This document shows, piece by piece, positions 25,642 to 34,408 of a DNA stretch of 64,000 nucleotides. The translations under genes and the position numbers were made by a program. The stretch lies in contig JBAYGT010000001.1 in the NCBI GenBank assembly GCA_041666525.1, forward strand, positions 382,550 to 446,549. Direction: 5' to 3'. Numbering within the stretch: position 1 is the stretch's first letter; each line of letters starts with the position of its first letter. The notes below the pieces were generated by a model. The model ran no database searches. It saw only the letters and a program-made list of their open reading frames with translations, and was not told the origin of the DNA. This stretch comes from JBAXTZ01 sp041666525 (GTDB lineage Bacteria > Bacillota > Negativicutes > JBAXTZ01).

Positions 25642-26541
25642 TTAACTTATTTTTTTCATTTTCTCCAGATAATCATCTTCACGGATTTTATCAACATCAA
25701 TAGTTTTGATAATTGACTTGTAGTATTCAATCAATGCAATTAAGCCGTCATCGAAGTTAGAAAATTTAATCGAATATTCTTTTTTTACGCGCGAATTGTT
25801 GCCGGAATATTCCCGGGAAAAATCATTGTTCACAATAGTTACGTCATTTTTTTGACCTGTCAGCTTAATAATTTTTTTCGTAATATCTACAAGCTCGACA
25901 GAATCGTCCGGAGTAACATTATACTGCTTATGTACAGGAGCTTTTGCCAGTATTTTGGCAACCACAGCGCAAAAGTCGTCAATAAATAAATAATCGAAAC
26001 GGGTATTGCGCTGAATGACTAGTGGACAACCCAATAAGTTCTTCAGGATTGCATTTGAAATGAATTTATAATAACAGCTTTCATATTTTCCAAACAATCC
26101 AAATATTCGCAAATTCACGATTTTTTTCTTGCTATTATCAATTGCTTTTGCAATCAAATATTTACCATAGCCATACTCATCTACAGGTACATGTTGATCA
26201 AAATAATCCTCAGACATCTTTCGCTGCCAATAACGCCTGTCATATTCAGCACCACTGCCGCAATTTATCAACATAATATTATTGTCAATACTGCGTTCGA
26301 TGTTGAAAAACATTCGCAGTTCTTGCTCAAGAACATTGGTAGCGCTCTTGCCATAGCCACCCGTAGTCGCAGTATGGATAATCGCATCCGGCTGATGCAA
26401 AGAAACATATTGTTTAACTGCAGCTTCGTCTAACAAATTAAGCGTTTGACGACTAGCAGCTAGTACTTGATGAGCAGTGGATAAACGTTCTGCGAGATTC
26501 CTTCCGACAAAGCCATTCGCGCCAGTTATGATAACTTTCAT
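25642..26541 (-). CDS. NAD(P)-dependent sugar epimerase/dehydratase/reductase (SDR)
   Basis: A 299-residue extended SDR. GANGFVGRN near the N-terminus binds NAD(P), NCGSG carries the catalytic Ser region and YGYGK is the Tyr-xxx-Lys pair. The exact reaction is not evident. Lying next to the carboligase genes, it is a candidate to reduce the side-chain or ring ketone of the branched sugar. It overlaps the preceding gene by four bases and so is translated together with it. Confidence 0.8.
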   Translation of the reverse strand: MKVIITGANGFVGRNLAERLSTAHQVLAASRQTLNLLDEAAVKQYVSLHQPDAIIHTATTGGYGKSATNVLEQELRMFFNIERSIDNNIMLINCGSGAEYDRRYWQRKMSEDYFDQHVPVDEYGYGKYLIAKAIDNSKKKIVNLRIFGLFGKYESCYYKFISNAILKNLLGCPLVIQRNTRFDYLFIDDFCAVVAKILAKAPVHKQYNVTPDDSVELVDITKKIIKLTGQKNDVTIVNNDFSREYSGNNSRVKKEYSIKFSNFDDGLIALIEYYKSIIKTIDVDKIREDDYLEKMKKIS

Positions 26542-27602
26542 CGCTTACAATCCGCTGACAATGACGTACTGGTTTTGTGCCAATTAATGGTTCGATCAAT
26601 CGCCTCGTTAATATCCACAGTAACCTTTAATCCCAACTCGGCTGATGCTTTATGAATATTGGGAACGAAACATGATTTCACTGAACTTTTGTGCAATCCG
26701 CAAACTAGCGGTGGCGCTCCATCACAATTTTCGCTTATCGCTTTAGCCAGATCAAGCAATTTTATCGAATGGTCACTGCCAACATTATAAGCAGCGCCGA
26801 TCTCGCCCGACAATAAAATTTTCAGCAGCCAAAATGCCATGTCGCTGCCATAAAGATAGCTTCTTCGCGTTTCGCCGTCACCTAAAATTCTAATTACCTG
26901 ACCAAGCAATCCCTCTCTTAAAAAACTATTCACCGCCCACGGACGATCCAATGGCTGATAAGGTCCCATTAGCGCGAATGGCCGGGCTGTAACGATTGGC
27001 AAACGATATTTTGCGCGGTATATTGCACACAGCATTTCAGCATAACGCTTGGATTCGGCATAGACTGCATTGGCAGAATTACAATCCGGCGCCCCCACAC
27101 CATCTTCGGCTACGAGAGCTGCTTGCGCACCATAAACATGACCGGAACTTAAATTAAGAATTTTCCGCAACCCGCTCAAACGACTGGCTGCCGATAATAC
27201 CGCTTCAGTTCCCTGTGTAATTACATGAGCCGAATTTAGCGGTTGAGATGAATGCTCGCGGTTGTCGGGAATTGACGCGGCATGAATAATGTAATCCAAA
27301 TTTACCGGGAGCTCGGTTACACCGACAACATTTTTAGAAATATATTTAATATCTTTTCTGCCCAGCAAGTGTGCCGCAGACTGCTCGAACCGTGCTTTCG
27401 TCCGAGCCAACACCCAAATGTGGATGTTAAAACTATACACATCATTCAAAGTTGTCAATAACTCACACAGCCAGGTACCGACAAACCCGGTTCCTCCGGT
27501 AATAATGATGCAGGAGTTTCTAAGCTCCGCCAATTGCTCAATGTTATTTTTCAACACTGCTTCGCAGTCACTTCGAACTATTTTCTCCGCACTAAAAATC
27601 AT
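26538..27602 (-). CDS. NAD(P)-dependent sugar epimerase/dehydratase (SDR)
   Basis: A 354-residue extended SDR with GGTGFVGTW as dinucleotide site, NLSSGHVYG with the catalytic Ser and YAESKRYAE as the Tyr-xxx-Lys motif. It resembles nucleotide-sugar 4,6-dehydratases and epimerases, but RfbG already fills the dehydratase role here, so an epimerase or reductase role is more likely. The ATG follows GAGG and overlaps the aldolase stop by four bases; its own stop overlaps the next SDR. Confidence 0.8.
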   Translation of the reverse strand: MIFSAEKIVRSDCEAVLKNNIEQLAELRNSCIIITGGTGFVGTWLCELLTTLNDVYSFNIHIWVLARTKARFEQSAAHLLGRKDIKYISKNVVGVTELPVNLDYIIHAASIPDNREHSSQPLNSAHVITQGTEAVLSAASRLSGLRKILNLSSGHVYGAQAALVAEDGVGAPDCNSANAVYAESKRYAEMLCAIYRAKYRLPIVTARPFALMGPYQPLDRPWAVNSFLREGLLGQVIRILGDGETRRSYLYGSDMAFWLLKILLSGEIGAAYNVGSDHSIKLLDLAKAISENCDGAPPLVCGLHKSSVKSCFVPNIHKASAELGLKVTVDINEAIDRTINWHKTSTSLSADCKR

Positions 27603-28636
27603 TTAGAGCCTCTTTCTTGAAGTTTATCGTTAGCTTGCTTTGCTAATTCCAAAGCTACTTCAACAATAAGATCTTCTTGGCCGCCGACTACTTTTCGCCG
27701 CCCTAACTCCATGAAAATATCCCTCGCATCTACATTGTATTCAGCCGCCACCCGCTTAACCGGAATGGCAAAACCGGAAAACACACCGGCGATACCACTA
27801 ACAACACTAGTGGACTCTACGCCGGGAAGCAAGTCGGCAGGGAAAATTGATCTCGCGAAATCGGCCGCATCTAGGAGTCGATAAAAATCAATACCTGTAG
27901 CATAACCATATTTGTCCAGCACTGCAACTAATGTCTCAAGTTGTGCATTACCTGCTCCCGCACCAAACCCTTTGATCGTACCATCAAGTATGGTTGCGCC
28001 GCTTGCCACAGCGGCAAGCGAATTGGCGATTGACAGTCCGAGATTATTATGAGCATGAAAGCCGATGGGAATTCCCAGCTTATTTACCAGCTCTGATACA
28101 TTCCGTTCAACTTCCCTCGGTATATAAGCGCCGGCGGAATCCATTAATATCACGCCTTCGGCACCATAGGCTTCCATTTTCCTGGCTTCATCAACCAAAA
28201 CTTCCTTGGTTGCCATATGGCTCATCATCAATACACCATAGGTTTCTTTGCCCTTTTTGCGCGAAAAAGAAATATGCCGTTCAGTAATATCCGCTTCAGT
28301 ACAGTGTGAAGCTACACGCACAACATCAACACCTTGCTCCAACGCCGGTTCCAAATCACGTACAATTGTAGCAAACCCCGGTATGACATGAATCCCAAGT
28401 CGAGCATTGGTAATATTAGCCCTGGCGATAGCAAACATTTGCGCGTCGCTCAAGTCGCTTTCGCCTAATTGCAATGAAGACGCACCCAAACCATTACCGT
28501 GCCCAATTTCAATAATTGGAATATTGGCAGCATCTGCCATACGCACGTATCCGGCTATTTGTTGCGCCGTTAATTTGTGACGAATGGCATGAGAGCCATC
28601 GCGCAACGTTGGGTCACTTATAAGAATTTTTTTCAT
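27599..28636 (-). CDS. 4-hydroxy-2-oxovalerate aldolase (DmpG/MhpE family)
   Basis: A 345-residue class II pyruvate aldolase. DPTLRDGSHAIRHK at residues 8-21 contains the catalytic Arg and metal-binding Asp, and HAHNNLGLS supplies the His pair. It matches DmpG/MhpE closely. The degradative form splits 4-hydroxy-2-oxovalerate to pyruvate and acetaldehyde; with the acylating dehydrogenase directly upstream it could run in reverse to build the C5 keto acid. It sits in an LPS sugar cluster with no aromatic-degradation genes around, which argues for the biosynthetic direction. The ATG has a GAGGGC site. Confidence 0.9.
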   Translation of the reverse strand: MKKILISDPTLRDGSHAIRHKLTAQQIAGYVRMADAANIPIIEIGHGNGLGASSLQLGESDLSDAQMFAIARANITNARLGIHVIPGFATIVRDLEPALEQGVDVVRVASHCTEADITERHISFSRKKGKETYGVLMMSHMATKEVLVDEARKMEAYGAEGVILMDSAGAYIPREVERNVSELVNKLGIPIGFHAHNNLGLSIANSLAAVASGATILDGTIKGFGAGAGNAQLETLVAVLDKYGYATGIDFYRLLDAADFARSIFPADLLPGVESTSVVSGIAGVFSGFAIPVKRVAAEYNVDARDIFMELGRRKVVGGQEDLIVEVALELAKQANDKLQERGSK

Positions 28637-29515
28637 CTAGCCCTCACAAGTCAACGATTTTGCATATTCTTCCGCAACCGCTATTGCCGCGCAGTTAATT
28701 ATATCAAGATTACCGGCATAGCTCGGCAAATAGTCACCTAATCCAACAGCTCGTACCATCACTATCACGCGATTGTTTTCATAGGTCGGTTCGACCAGTA
28801 ATTGATAACCGGGAACATATTGTTGAATTCTCTGCACAACAGCGTCTACTTCTTGACTAATTAAATCCATATTAGGATTGCCTATTTTGGCGTAAACAGT
28901 GGTCTGCATGTTTACACAAGGAACTGCCGGGTTGAGATTCAATATTGCTTTGGCCTTTACGCAACCGGTAAGCTGCTGTAAGGCATACTCAGTTGTTCCG
29001 ATATATTCATCGAGATTTATCCGCGTTGCCGGTCCTGCGCTCCGCGATGCAATGCTTGAGACAACTTCGATATAATCAATTCCCGGATGGGCGCGACTAA
29101 TCGCCCAAGCTATCGGAATTGATGCCTGTCCACCACAGGTAACCATATTGATGTTATCTTCGCTAAGACACTCTTTCATATTGACTGCCGGTACACAAAG
29201 TTTGCCGATCCGGGCAGGAGTCATATCAATAACTCTTATTCCCAGTGATTTTAAAATCGGAGCATGATACAAATGATCCTTTGCCGATGTTGCATCGAAA
29301 ACCAAATCAATCGTATCAGCATTATCCACTATGGCATTAATGCTTTGATCAGACATTTTCACGCAAAGACTGGCCGCTTTAACCATACCTGGCGACGAAA
29401 AATTTCTGCCGACAAAAAGTCCGCATTCCAACCATTCTGAGCGCGCTACTTTTATCAGTAAGTCGGTTCCGATATTGCCACTACCTAATATGGCAATTCT
29501 CATTCTTCTGCCCAT
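28637..29515 (-). CDS. Acetaldehyde dehydrogenase, acylating (DmpF/MhpF family)
   Basis: A 292-residue NAD-dependent enzyme with LGSGNIGTDLL as dinucleotide site and the catalytic Cys127 in MVTCGGQAS. It interconverts acetyl-CoA and acetaldehyde and forms a substrate-channelling pair with the aldolase encoded next. I choose the ATG at 29515 (AAGGA seven bases before) over a TTG 15 bases upstream. The stop abuts the aldolase start, as in aromatic-degradation operons, yet here the pair is embedded between an LPS carboligase and SDR genes. Confidence 0.9.
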   Translation of the reverse strand: MGRRMRIAILGSGNIGTDLLIKVARSEWLECGLFVGRNFSSPGMVKAASLCVKMSDQSINAIVDNADTIDLVFDATSAKDHLYHAPILKSLGIRVIDMTPARIGKLCVPAVNMKECLSEDNINMVTCGGQASIPIAWAISRAHPGIDYIEVVSSIASRSAGPATRINLDEYIGTTEYALQQLTGCVKAKAILNLNPAVPCVNMQTTVYAKIGNPNMDLISQEVDAVVQRIQQYVPGYQLLVEPTYENNRVIVMVRAVGLGDYLPSYAGNLDIINCAAIAVAEEYAKSLTCEG

Positions 29516-29537
29516 ATAATTTCCTTTCAAACAATTG

Positions 29538-31316
29538 CTAGAACTTCTTGTCAGCTAAATACTCTTCACGCGGCAAAAACGGAAACATATCATCATAAGC
29601 CATCGAAACCATCGTGCCATCTGGCAACTGTTTTGATGCAACCCGCGGAATCAACAACTGTTCACGCGGTGTGATAACTTCGCAGATAACTGCCCCATTA
29701 AACGAACTGAGTTCGATTAACTTTTTGTCCAGTTCAGTTTCAGATGTAATTCTCAGATATTTTATACCATACGCATTTGCCAATTTTTGCAAATCTGGAA
29801 AACTTACCCCGGTTGAACTGCTTTCGCCCATGTAGCGTCCGGCTTGGAAATTTTTCTGTGTTGTCCTGATTAAGAGATAACCATCGTTGTTGAAAACAAT
29901 CAGTTTAATCGACAATTTGTTGTGAACTATAGTTTGCAGTTCCTGAATGTTCATCTGTAACGAACCGTCACCAGTTATGCAATACACCGACGCACCTTGT
30001 GTATCGGCAGCAACACCGATCGCGCCAGGCATATATCCCATAGTTGACAATCCACCAGTGATGATATGCCGTTGACCAAATTTTACTTTAAATGCTTGCG
30101 CATAAACATGAAAGCACGAGCCAGTGTCGCAGACAAACACGCCACCGTCAGCCATGTGTTCAGAAAAAACGCGGGTAAAATGATAGGAATTGATTCCGTT
30201 TTTTTCGTCAAGATATTCAGGCAAATCCACCGGATAGCGTTTGCGCCAACTACGCACACGATCTAACCAATCCGCATTTTTTGATACAGGTGGTGAATAT
30301 CGATCAATTCTTTGAAAAAACTCTTTAGCATCAATTTGCAGCGCTATGTCCGCCTTAACGCCAGGCTTGTTCAATTCTGTTTCGTCAATATCAATAATTA
30401 CTTTAATTGCCTGCGTGGCAAAGGTATCATAATCATAGCCGGTCAACCCGATTCCCAACCGGCAGCCAACACTAATCAACAAATCGCAATTTTGCACGGC
30501 AAAATTAGCCGGCCGGTCGCCGTAAGTACCGGGGCGTCCTACGAACAGCCGATGGTCATCACCGATCAAATCCATCCCCAATCGTGACGTTAAGATTGGG
30601 ATGTCGGCTTTTTCCGCAAAGCTGTGAAGTTCATTAATAGCGCCAGACAACCGTACGCCGGCTCCGGCAATAATTATTGGCCGCTTACTTTCAGAAATTA
30701 GTTTTGCGATTTCAATGAATTTGTCATCTGCAACATCTGCAAGCAGTTCGTCTTCTGACTCGTCGTAGTCTTTGTAATCATCAGGATCAAATTCAGCGCC
30801 TTGAATATCGATCGGGCATTCGACGTATACCGGACCGACCCGGGGTTGTAATGCAATACTTATCGCTTTTTGTATTTCATATTTTACCTGGTCAATCCGC
30901 TCAATCATCACCGCGTACTTGGTTATTGGTTTGAATAATTCGATATTATTATAGCCTTGCAGCGCAAACTGGCGCGGCCCCCGAACTACCGCCTGAGAAA
31001 CTTTGGATTGACCGGAAACCACAATACACGGTGATGTATCAACCAGCGCTCCGACCACTCCGGTTATGGCGTTTAATGCGCCCGGACCAGCCGTTACGTA
31101 GGCAACTCCCAGCCGTCCAGAATATCGGCCATAAGCTTCCGCCGCCATCGCTACCGCTTGCTCGTGATGACAGCAAATATATTTTTGTTTTCCATGCACA
31201 AGTAACGCGTCGGTAAGATGCATAATCATTCCGCCAGTTACCAAAAAAACCGTTTCACCACCGGCACGATACAACGCATCAGTAATATAGTCTGCAACTC
31301 GCATTTTCGCCATCAT
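29538..31316 (-). CDS. Thiamine-diphosphate carboligase, acetolactate-synthase/YerE-like
   Basis: A 592-residue ThDP enzyme of the acetohydroxyacid synthase type. E52 in CCHHEQ activates the cofactor, YVTAGPGALNA follows, and ITGDGSLQMN...NNDGY (about 440-470) is the metal/ThDP motif. It is not near ilv genes but between rfbH/gtrA and the aldolase pair. In Yersinia, YerE of this family adds a two-carbon unit from pyruvate to C4 of CDP-3,6-dideoxy-4-ketoglucose. The present gene probably does a similar C4 branching, perhaps with the C5 keto acid made by the neighbouring pair. Confidence 0.82.
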   Translation of the reverse strand: MMAKMRVADYITDALYRAGGETVFLVTGGMIMHLTDALLVHGKQKYICCHHEQAVAMAAEAYGRYSGRLGVAYVTAGPGALNAITGVVGALVDTSPCIVVSGQSKVSQAVVRGPRQFALQGYNNIELFKPITKYAVMIERIDQVKYEIQKAISIALQPRVGPVYVECPIDIQGAEFDPDDYKDYDESEDELLADVADDKFIEIAKLISESKRPIIIAGAGVRLSGAINELHSFAEKADIPILTSRLGMDLIGDDHRLFVGRPGTYGDRPANFAVQNCDLLISVGCRLGIGLTGYDYDTFATQAIKVIIDIDETELNKPGVKADIALQIDAKEFFQRIDRYSPPVSKNADWLDRVRSWRKRYPVDLPEYLDEKNGINSYHFTRVFSEHMADGGVFVCDTGSCFHVYAQAFKVKFGQRHIITGGLSTMGYMPGAIGVAADTQGASVYCITGDGSLQMNIQELQTIVHNKLSIKLIVFNNDGYLLIRTTQKNFQAGRYMGESSSTGVSFPDLQKLANAYGIKYLRITSETELDKKLIELSSFNGAVICEVITPREQLLIPRVASKQLPDGTMVSMAYDDMFPFLPREEYLADKKF

Positions 31317-31324
31317 TAACCGCC

Positions 31325-31732
31325 TTAATTTTTAAAAGAAAATTTGTTGTGAGCAATAAAACTCACGATAATAACCAAACCGGTAATTAGCATTTGCGAA
31401 ATGTAGGCATTAATGTGCAACCAGTAAGTCAATACTGGAAACAACGCAACATTTACTACAAATCCGGTGCCATATACAACGTAAAACCGGAGATACTCGC
31501 GCAGATAATTGCCTTTGGTTTTGAAAACAAAAAACTTGTATCCAACATACGCAACCGTAATAGTAATTACATTCAACAAAACTAATATAGCTATATAGTT
31601 CCACTTATCGGCCAGCAGATAGTATAATCCCACAAACGCCAGATAGCCAAACAGCGTATTCCAGCCGCCGACTACTAAGTAATTTATCTCTTTTTTGCGT
31701 TTAGCATAAATATGTTTAACTTTTTTTCGCAT
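31325..31732 (-). CDS. GtrA-family membrane protein (putative sugar-lipid flippase)
   Basis: A 135-residue inner-membrane protein with four hydrophobic helices, starting after a basic leader (RKKVKHIYAKRKK); YLVVGGWNTLFGY is the GtrA hallmark. GtrA proteins are thought to flip polyprenyl-phosphate sugars made by GtrB. The GtrB-type gene is at 24690 in the same operon. It overlaps the rfbH 3' end by 17 bases and has a weak binding site, suggesting coupled translation. Confidence 0.88.
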   Translation of the reverse strand: MRKKVKHIYAKRKKEINYLVVGGWNTLFGYLAFVGLYYLLADKWNYIAILVLLNVITITVAYVGYKFFVFKTKGNYLREYLRFYVVYGTGFVVNVALFPVLTYWLHINAYISQMLITGLVIIVSFIAHNKFSFKN

Positions 31733-33065
31733 TTACAAACTCATTAATTTTCTCGATCATATAATCATTCTTCGCTTGCGACATGCCCGGATACACGCCA
31801 ATCCAAAAGGTATTATTCATGACAAAATCGGTGTTAGCCAATTCACCGACTATCCGATAACCATCGCCGGTTGCCCGCATTTCGTCAAAACAAGGATGCT
31901 TTAATAAATTACCGGCAAACAACATCCGCGTTTGGATATTGTGTTTTTCCAAGTGTGCGACGATTTCTTCACGATTAAACGGCGCATCGGCACGAACCGA
32001 TATCAAAAATCCAAACCAACTCGGCTGACTATTCATTTCGGCTTCCGGTAACACTAAATAATCCGACAAATCTGCAAGTCCCTCTCGAAGGTATTGCCAA
32101 TTATCCTGGCGTGCTTTGATAATATGCGGCAACTTATCCAATTGCGCGCAGCCGATAGCCGCCTGCATATCGGTAACTTTGAGATTATAGCCAAAATGTG
32201 AGTAAACATATTTATGATCATAGCCATAAGGCAATTCACCGAATTGCTGCGTAAACCGATGCTTGCAAGTATCATCCTTACCACTCGGACACCAGCAATC
32301 ACGCCCCCAATCGCGGAATGATTCAATTATCCGTTTTAGCTGAATGTTATTTGTGTAGACAGCACCGCCTTCACCCATCGTCATATGATGTGGCGGATAA
32401 AAGCTTGATGTACCGATGTCACCGATAGTGCCAGTGTAACGCCATTCGCCAGCAAAAAAATAGCGCGATCCAAGCGCATCGCAATTGTCTTCGACCAACC
32501 ATAAATTGTTTTTGTCACAGAACTCTTTGACGACTTGCAAATTAAACGGATTGCCTAAAGTGTGCGCGACCATAACGGCTTTAGTTTTTTCACTTAGCGC
32601 ACTAACCAGCACATTAACATCAATATTATAGGACGGAATCACGACATCAACAAATATCGGCACGGCTCCGTATTGAATAATTGGTGCAACCGTCGTCGGA
32701 AAGCCGCAGGCAACAGTTATTATTTCATCACCACGTTTAATTGCTCTAGCACCAAGTTTTGGCGAAGTCAACGCCATAAACGCCAACAAATTTGCTGAAG
32801 AACCAGAATTTACTAGCGAACAATATTTTACACCCATGAATTCAGCAAACAGCTTTTCAAATTCATCGGCATATCGCCCAGTCGTCAGCCAAAAATCCAA
32901 CGCCGACTCAACAAGATTGCACACTTCCCGCTCGTCAAAATAACGGCCACCGTAATTAACACGGTCGCCGGGTAAAAACTCTTTGTCTGTCTTTAGATAT
33001 TGCTCATAATATTGTTTAGTTTTTTCAATTATTTCCTGACGAAGCACTTCTTTAGATTTATCCAT
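31716..33065 (-). CDS. rfbH: CDP-4-dehydro-6-deoxyglucose 3-dehydrase (E1)
   Basis: A 449-residue PMP-dependent, iron-sulfur dehydrase. The PLP-lysine of aminotransferases is replaced by His (YPPHHMTMGEGG, about 222-233), the hallmark of RfbH/DdhC, and the Cys cluster CWC...C (WGRDCWCPSGKDDTCKH) binds [2Fe-2S]. It removes the C3 hydroxyl on the way to 3,6-dideoxyhexoses. Its flavin reductase partner (E3) is not in the window. An ATG five codons earlier exists; the one at 33065 has AGGA at the right distance. It follows rfbG by 27 bases. Confidence 0.92.
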   Translation of the reverse strand: MDKSKEVLRQEIIEKTKQYYEQYLKTDKEFLPGDRVNYGGRYFDEREVCNLVESALDFWLTTGRYADEFEKLFAEFMGVKYCSLVNSGSSANLLAFMALTSPKLGARAIKRGDEIITVACGFPTTVAPIIQYGAVPIFVDVVIPSYNIDVNVLVSALSEKTKAVMVAHTLGNPFNLQVVKEFCDKNNLWLVEDNCDALGSRYFFAGEWRYTGTIGDIGTSSFYPPHHMTMGEGGAVYTNNIQLKRIIESFRDWGRDCWCPSGKDDTCKHRFTQQFGELPYGYDHKYVYSHFGYNLKVTDMQAAIGCAQLDKLPHIIKARQDNWQYLREGLADLSDYLVLPEAEMNSQPSWFGFLISVRADAPFNREEIVAHLEKHNIQTRMLFAGNLLKHPCFDEMRATGDGYRIVGELANTDFVMNNTFWIGVYPGMSQAKNDYMIEKINEFVNAKKS

Positions 33066-33092
33066 ATCAATAATCCTCATGTTTCCAAACTA

Positions 33093-34187
33093 TTATGCTA
33101 GATACTCTTCAATTTGTTGTTGACAAATTCTTCGTATGTCTTCTCGATTGATATAGGCAACATGCCAATCCACGATTTTACCCAATGTTTCTGAAAGATT
33201 CCAGCGCGGTTTCCAACCTAGCTCTTGCCGCGACTTGCTACAGTCCAATTTCAGATAATGCGCTTCATGTGGATGGTCACCATCGTCAACTATATATGTC
33301 GCCCCACTGTTCCACAACTGACACATGCGCTCAACAATCCATTCCACTGGTTTGGCATCTTCATCGCTCGGTCCAAAATTCCAGGCTTCGGCAAATTTAT
33401 GCCCTTCTGTATATAAATTCTCCGCTAATTGCAAATATCCTGCTAGCGGCTCCAAAACGTGTTCCCATGGACGGATAGAATATGGGTTGCGAATTCGCAC
33501 CGGTTCGCCTGCCTCAATTGATCGCAAAATGTCCGGAACCAATCGGTCCTTAGCCCAATCACCACCACCAATAACATTACCAGCTCGCGCGGTTGCGACA
33601 GCGGGAGCAGAAATAAGTTCAGAGTCATGAGTCCTGAGTCCTGAATTCTCTTCTGACAACCGAAAATATGACTGCCGATAAGCCGAGACTACCAATTCGG
33701 AACAAGCTTTGCTATTTGAATACGGATCATAGCCACCGAGACGATCATTTTCACGATAACCCCAAGCCCACTCATTGTTTTGATAGCATTTATCAGTTGT
33801 AACCACTACTACAGAGCGAACACTTGGACAGTTTCTAACCGCTTCGAGCAAGTTCGCTGTACCCATGACATTAATCTCGTAGGTCTCCAGCGGTTTGACA
33901 TAGGACTCACGCACCAACGGCTGTGCTGCCATGTGAATTACAATTTCCGGTTGATAATTTCCCATAATTGTAGAAAGTTGCCGATAGTCGCGTACATCGC
34001 CGATATTATGTTCACACAGCTCCGACAATTTCGCAATGTCAAATAAACTGGGTTCTGTCGGTGGCGTAAGTGCGTAACCACAGATTTCTGCGCCCAACTC
34101 ATTCAACATCATAACCAACCAGCTCCCTTTAAAGCCGGTATGTCCGGTGATAAAAACTTTTTTGTTTTTCCAAAATTTTCTATTCAT
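33093..34187 (-). CDS. rfbG: CDP-glucose 4,6-dehydratase with a small in-frame insertion
   Basis: A 364-residue SDR enzyme: GHTGFKGSW binds NAD, TTDKCY and YSNSK give the catalytic Thr-Asp-Lys and Tyr-xxx-Lys, and ARAGNVIGGGDWA is the RfbG signature. It converts CDP-glucose to CDP-4-dehydro-6-deoxyglucose. Between RQSYF and VATARAG it carries an extra segment with the residues SEENSGLRTHDSELISAP, coded by a run of four heptanucleotide repeats (33617-33644). The insertion lies in a surface-like loop and keeps the frame. It is the first gene of the CDP-sugar operon, after a terminator. Confidence 0.92.
   Translation of the reverse strand: MNRKFWKNKKVFITGHTGFKGSWLVMMLNELGAEICGYALTPPTEPSLFDIAKLSELCEHNIGDVRDYRQLSTIMGNYQPEIVIHMAAQPLVRESYVKPLETYEINVMGTANLLEAVRNCPSVRSVVVVTTDKCYQNNEWAWGYRENDRLGGYDPYSNSKACSELVVSAYRQSYFRLSEENSGLRTHDSELISAPAVATARAGNVIGGGDWAKDRLVPDILRSIEAGEPVRIRNPYSIRPWEHVLEPLAGYLQLAENLYTEGHKFAEAWNFGPSDEDAKPVEWIVERMCQLWNSGATYIVDDGDHPHEAHYLKLDCSKSRQELGWKPRWNLSETLGKIVDWHVAYINREDIRRICQQQIEEYLA
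33617..33644 (-). repeat. Four tandem TCAG-type heptanucleotides inside rfbG
   Basis: Read on the minus strand the units are TCAGGAC, TCAGGAC, TCATGAC and TCTGAAC. They lie in the part of rfbG that encodes extra residues relative to the family. A second run of similar units is at 49967-49994. Confidence 0.75.
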
Positions 34188-34336
34188 AACAAACCACCCT
34201 CAAACAAAATCACATTTCATATACAACATCGATTTTACCTTTGCCGCTAACGATTAATATCAACGTACTAAATTGTTTTGCCGAATTCAAAATTCGTCTC
34301 ACCATACGGAAATCTGCGCATCCTACACCTCAGATT

Positions 34337-34368
34337 AAAATAGCTGCAACTCTCGTTGCGGCTATTTT
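34337..34368 (-). terminator. Terminator at the end of the LPS core block
   Basis: A 14-bp stem (34337-34350 with 34355-34368, one mismatch, TCTC/GAGA loop) with T-rich flank lies just past the stop of the membrane protein gene at 34409. It separates that block from rfbG. The rest of the 34188-34408 gap shows no convincing promoter. Confidence 0.75.
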
Positions 34369-34408
34369 ACCATATTACTATTTGTATAGCTATCACGCTA
34401 TTGCACGC

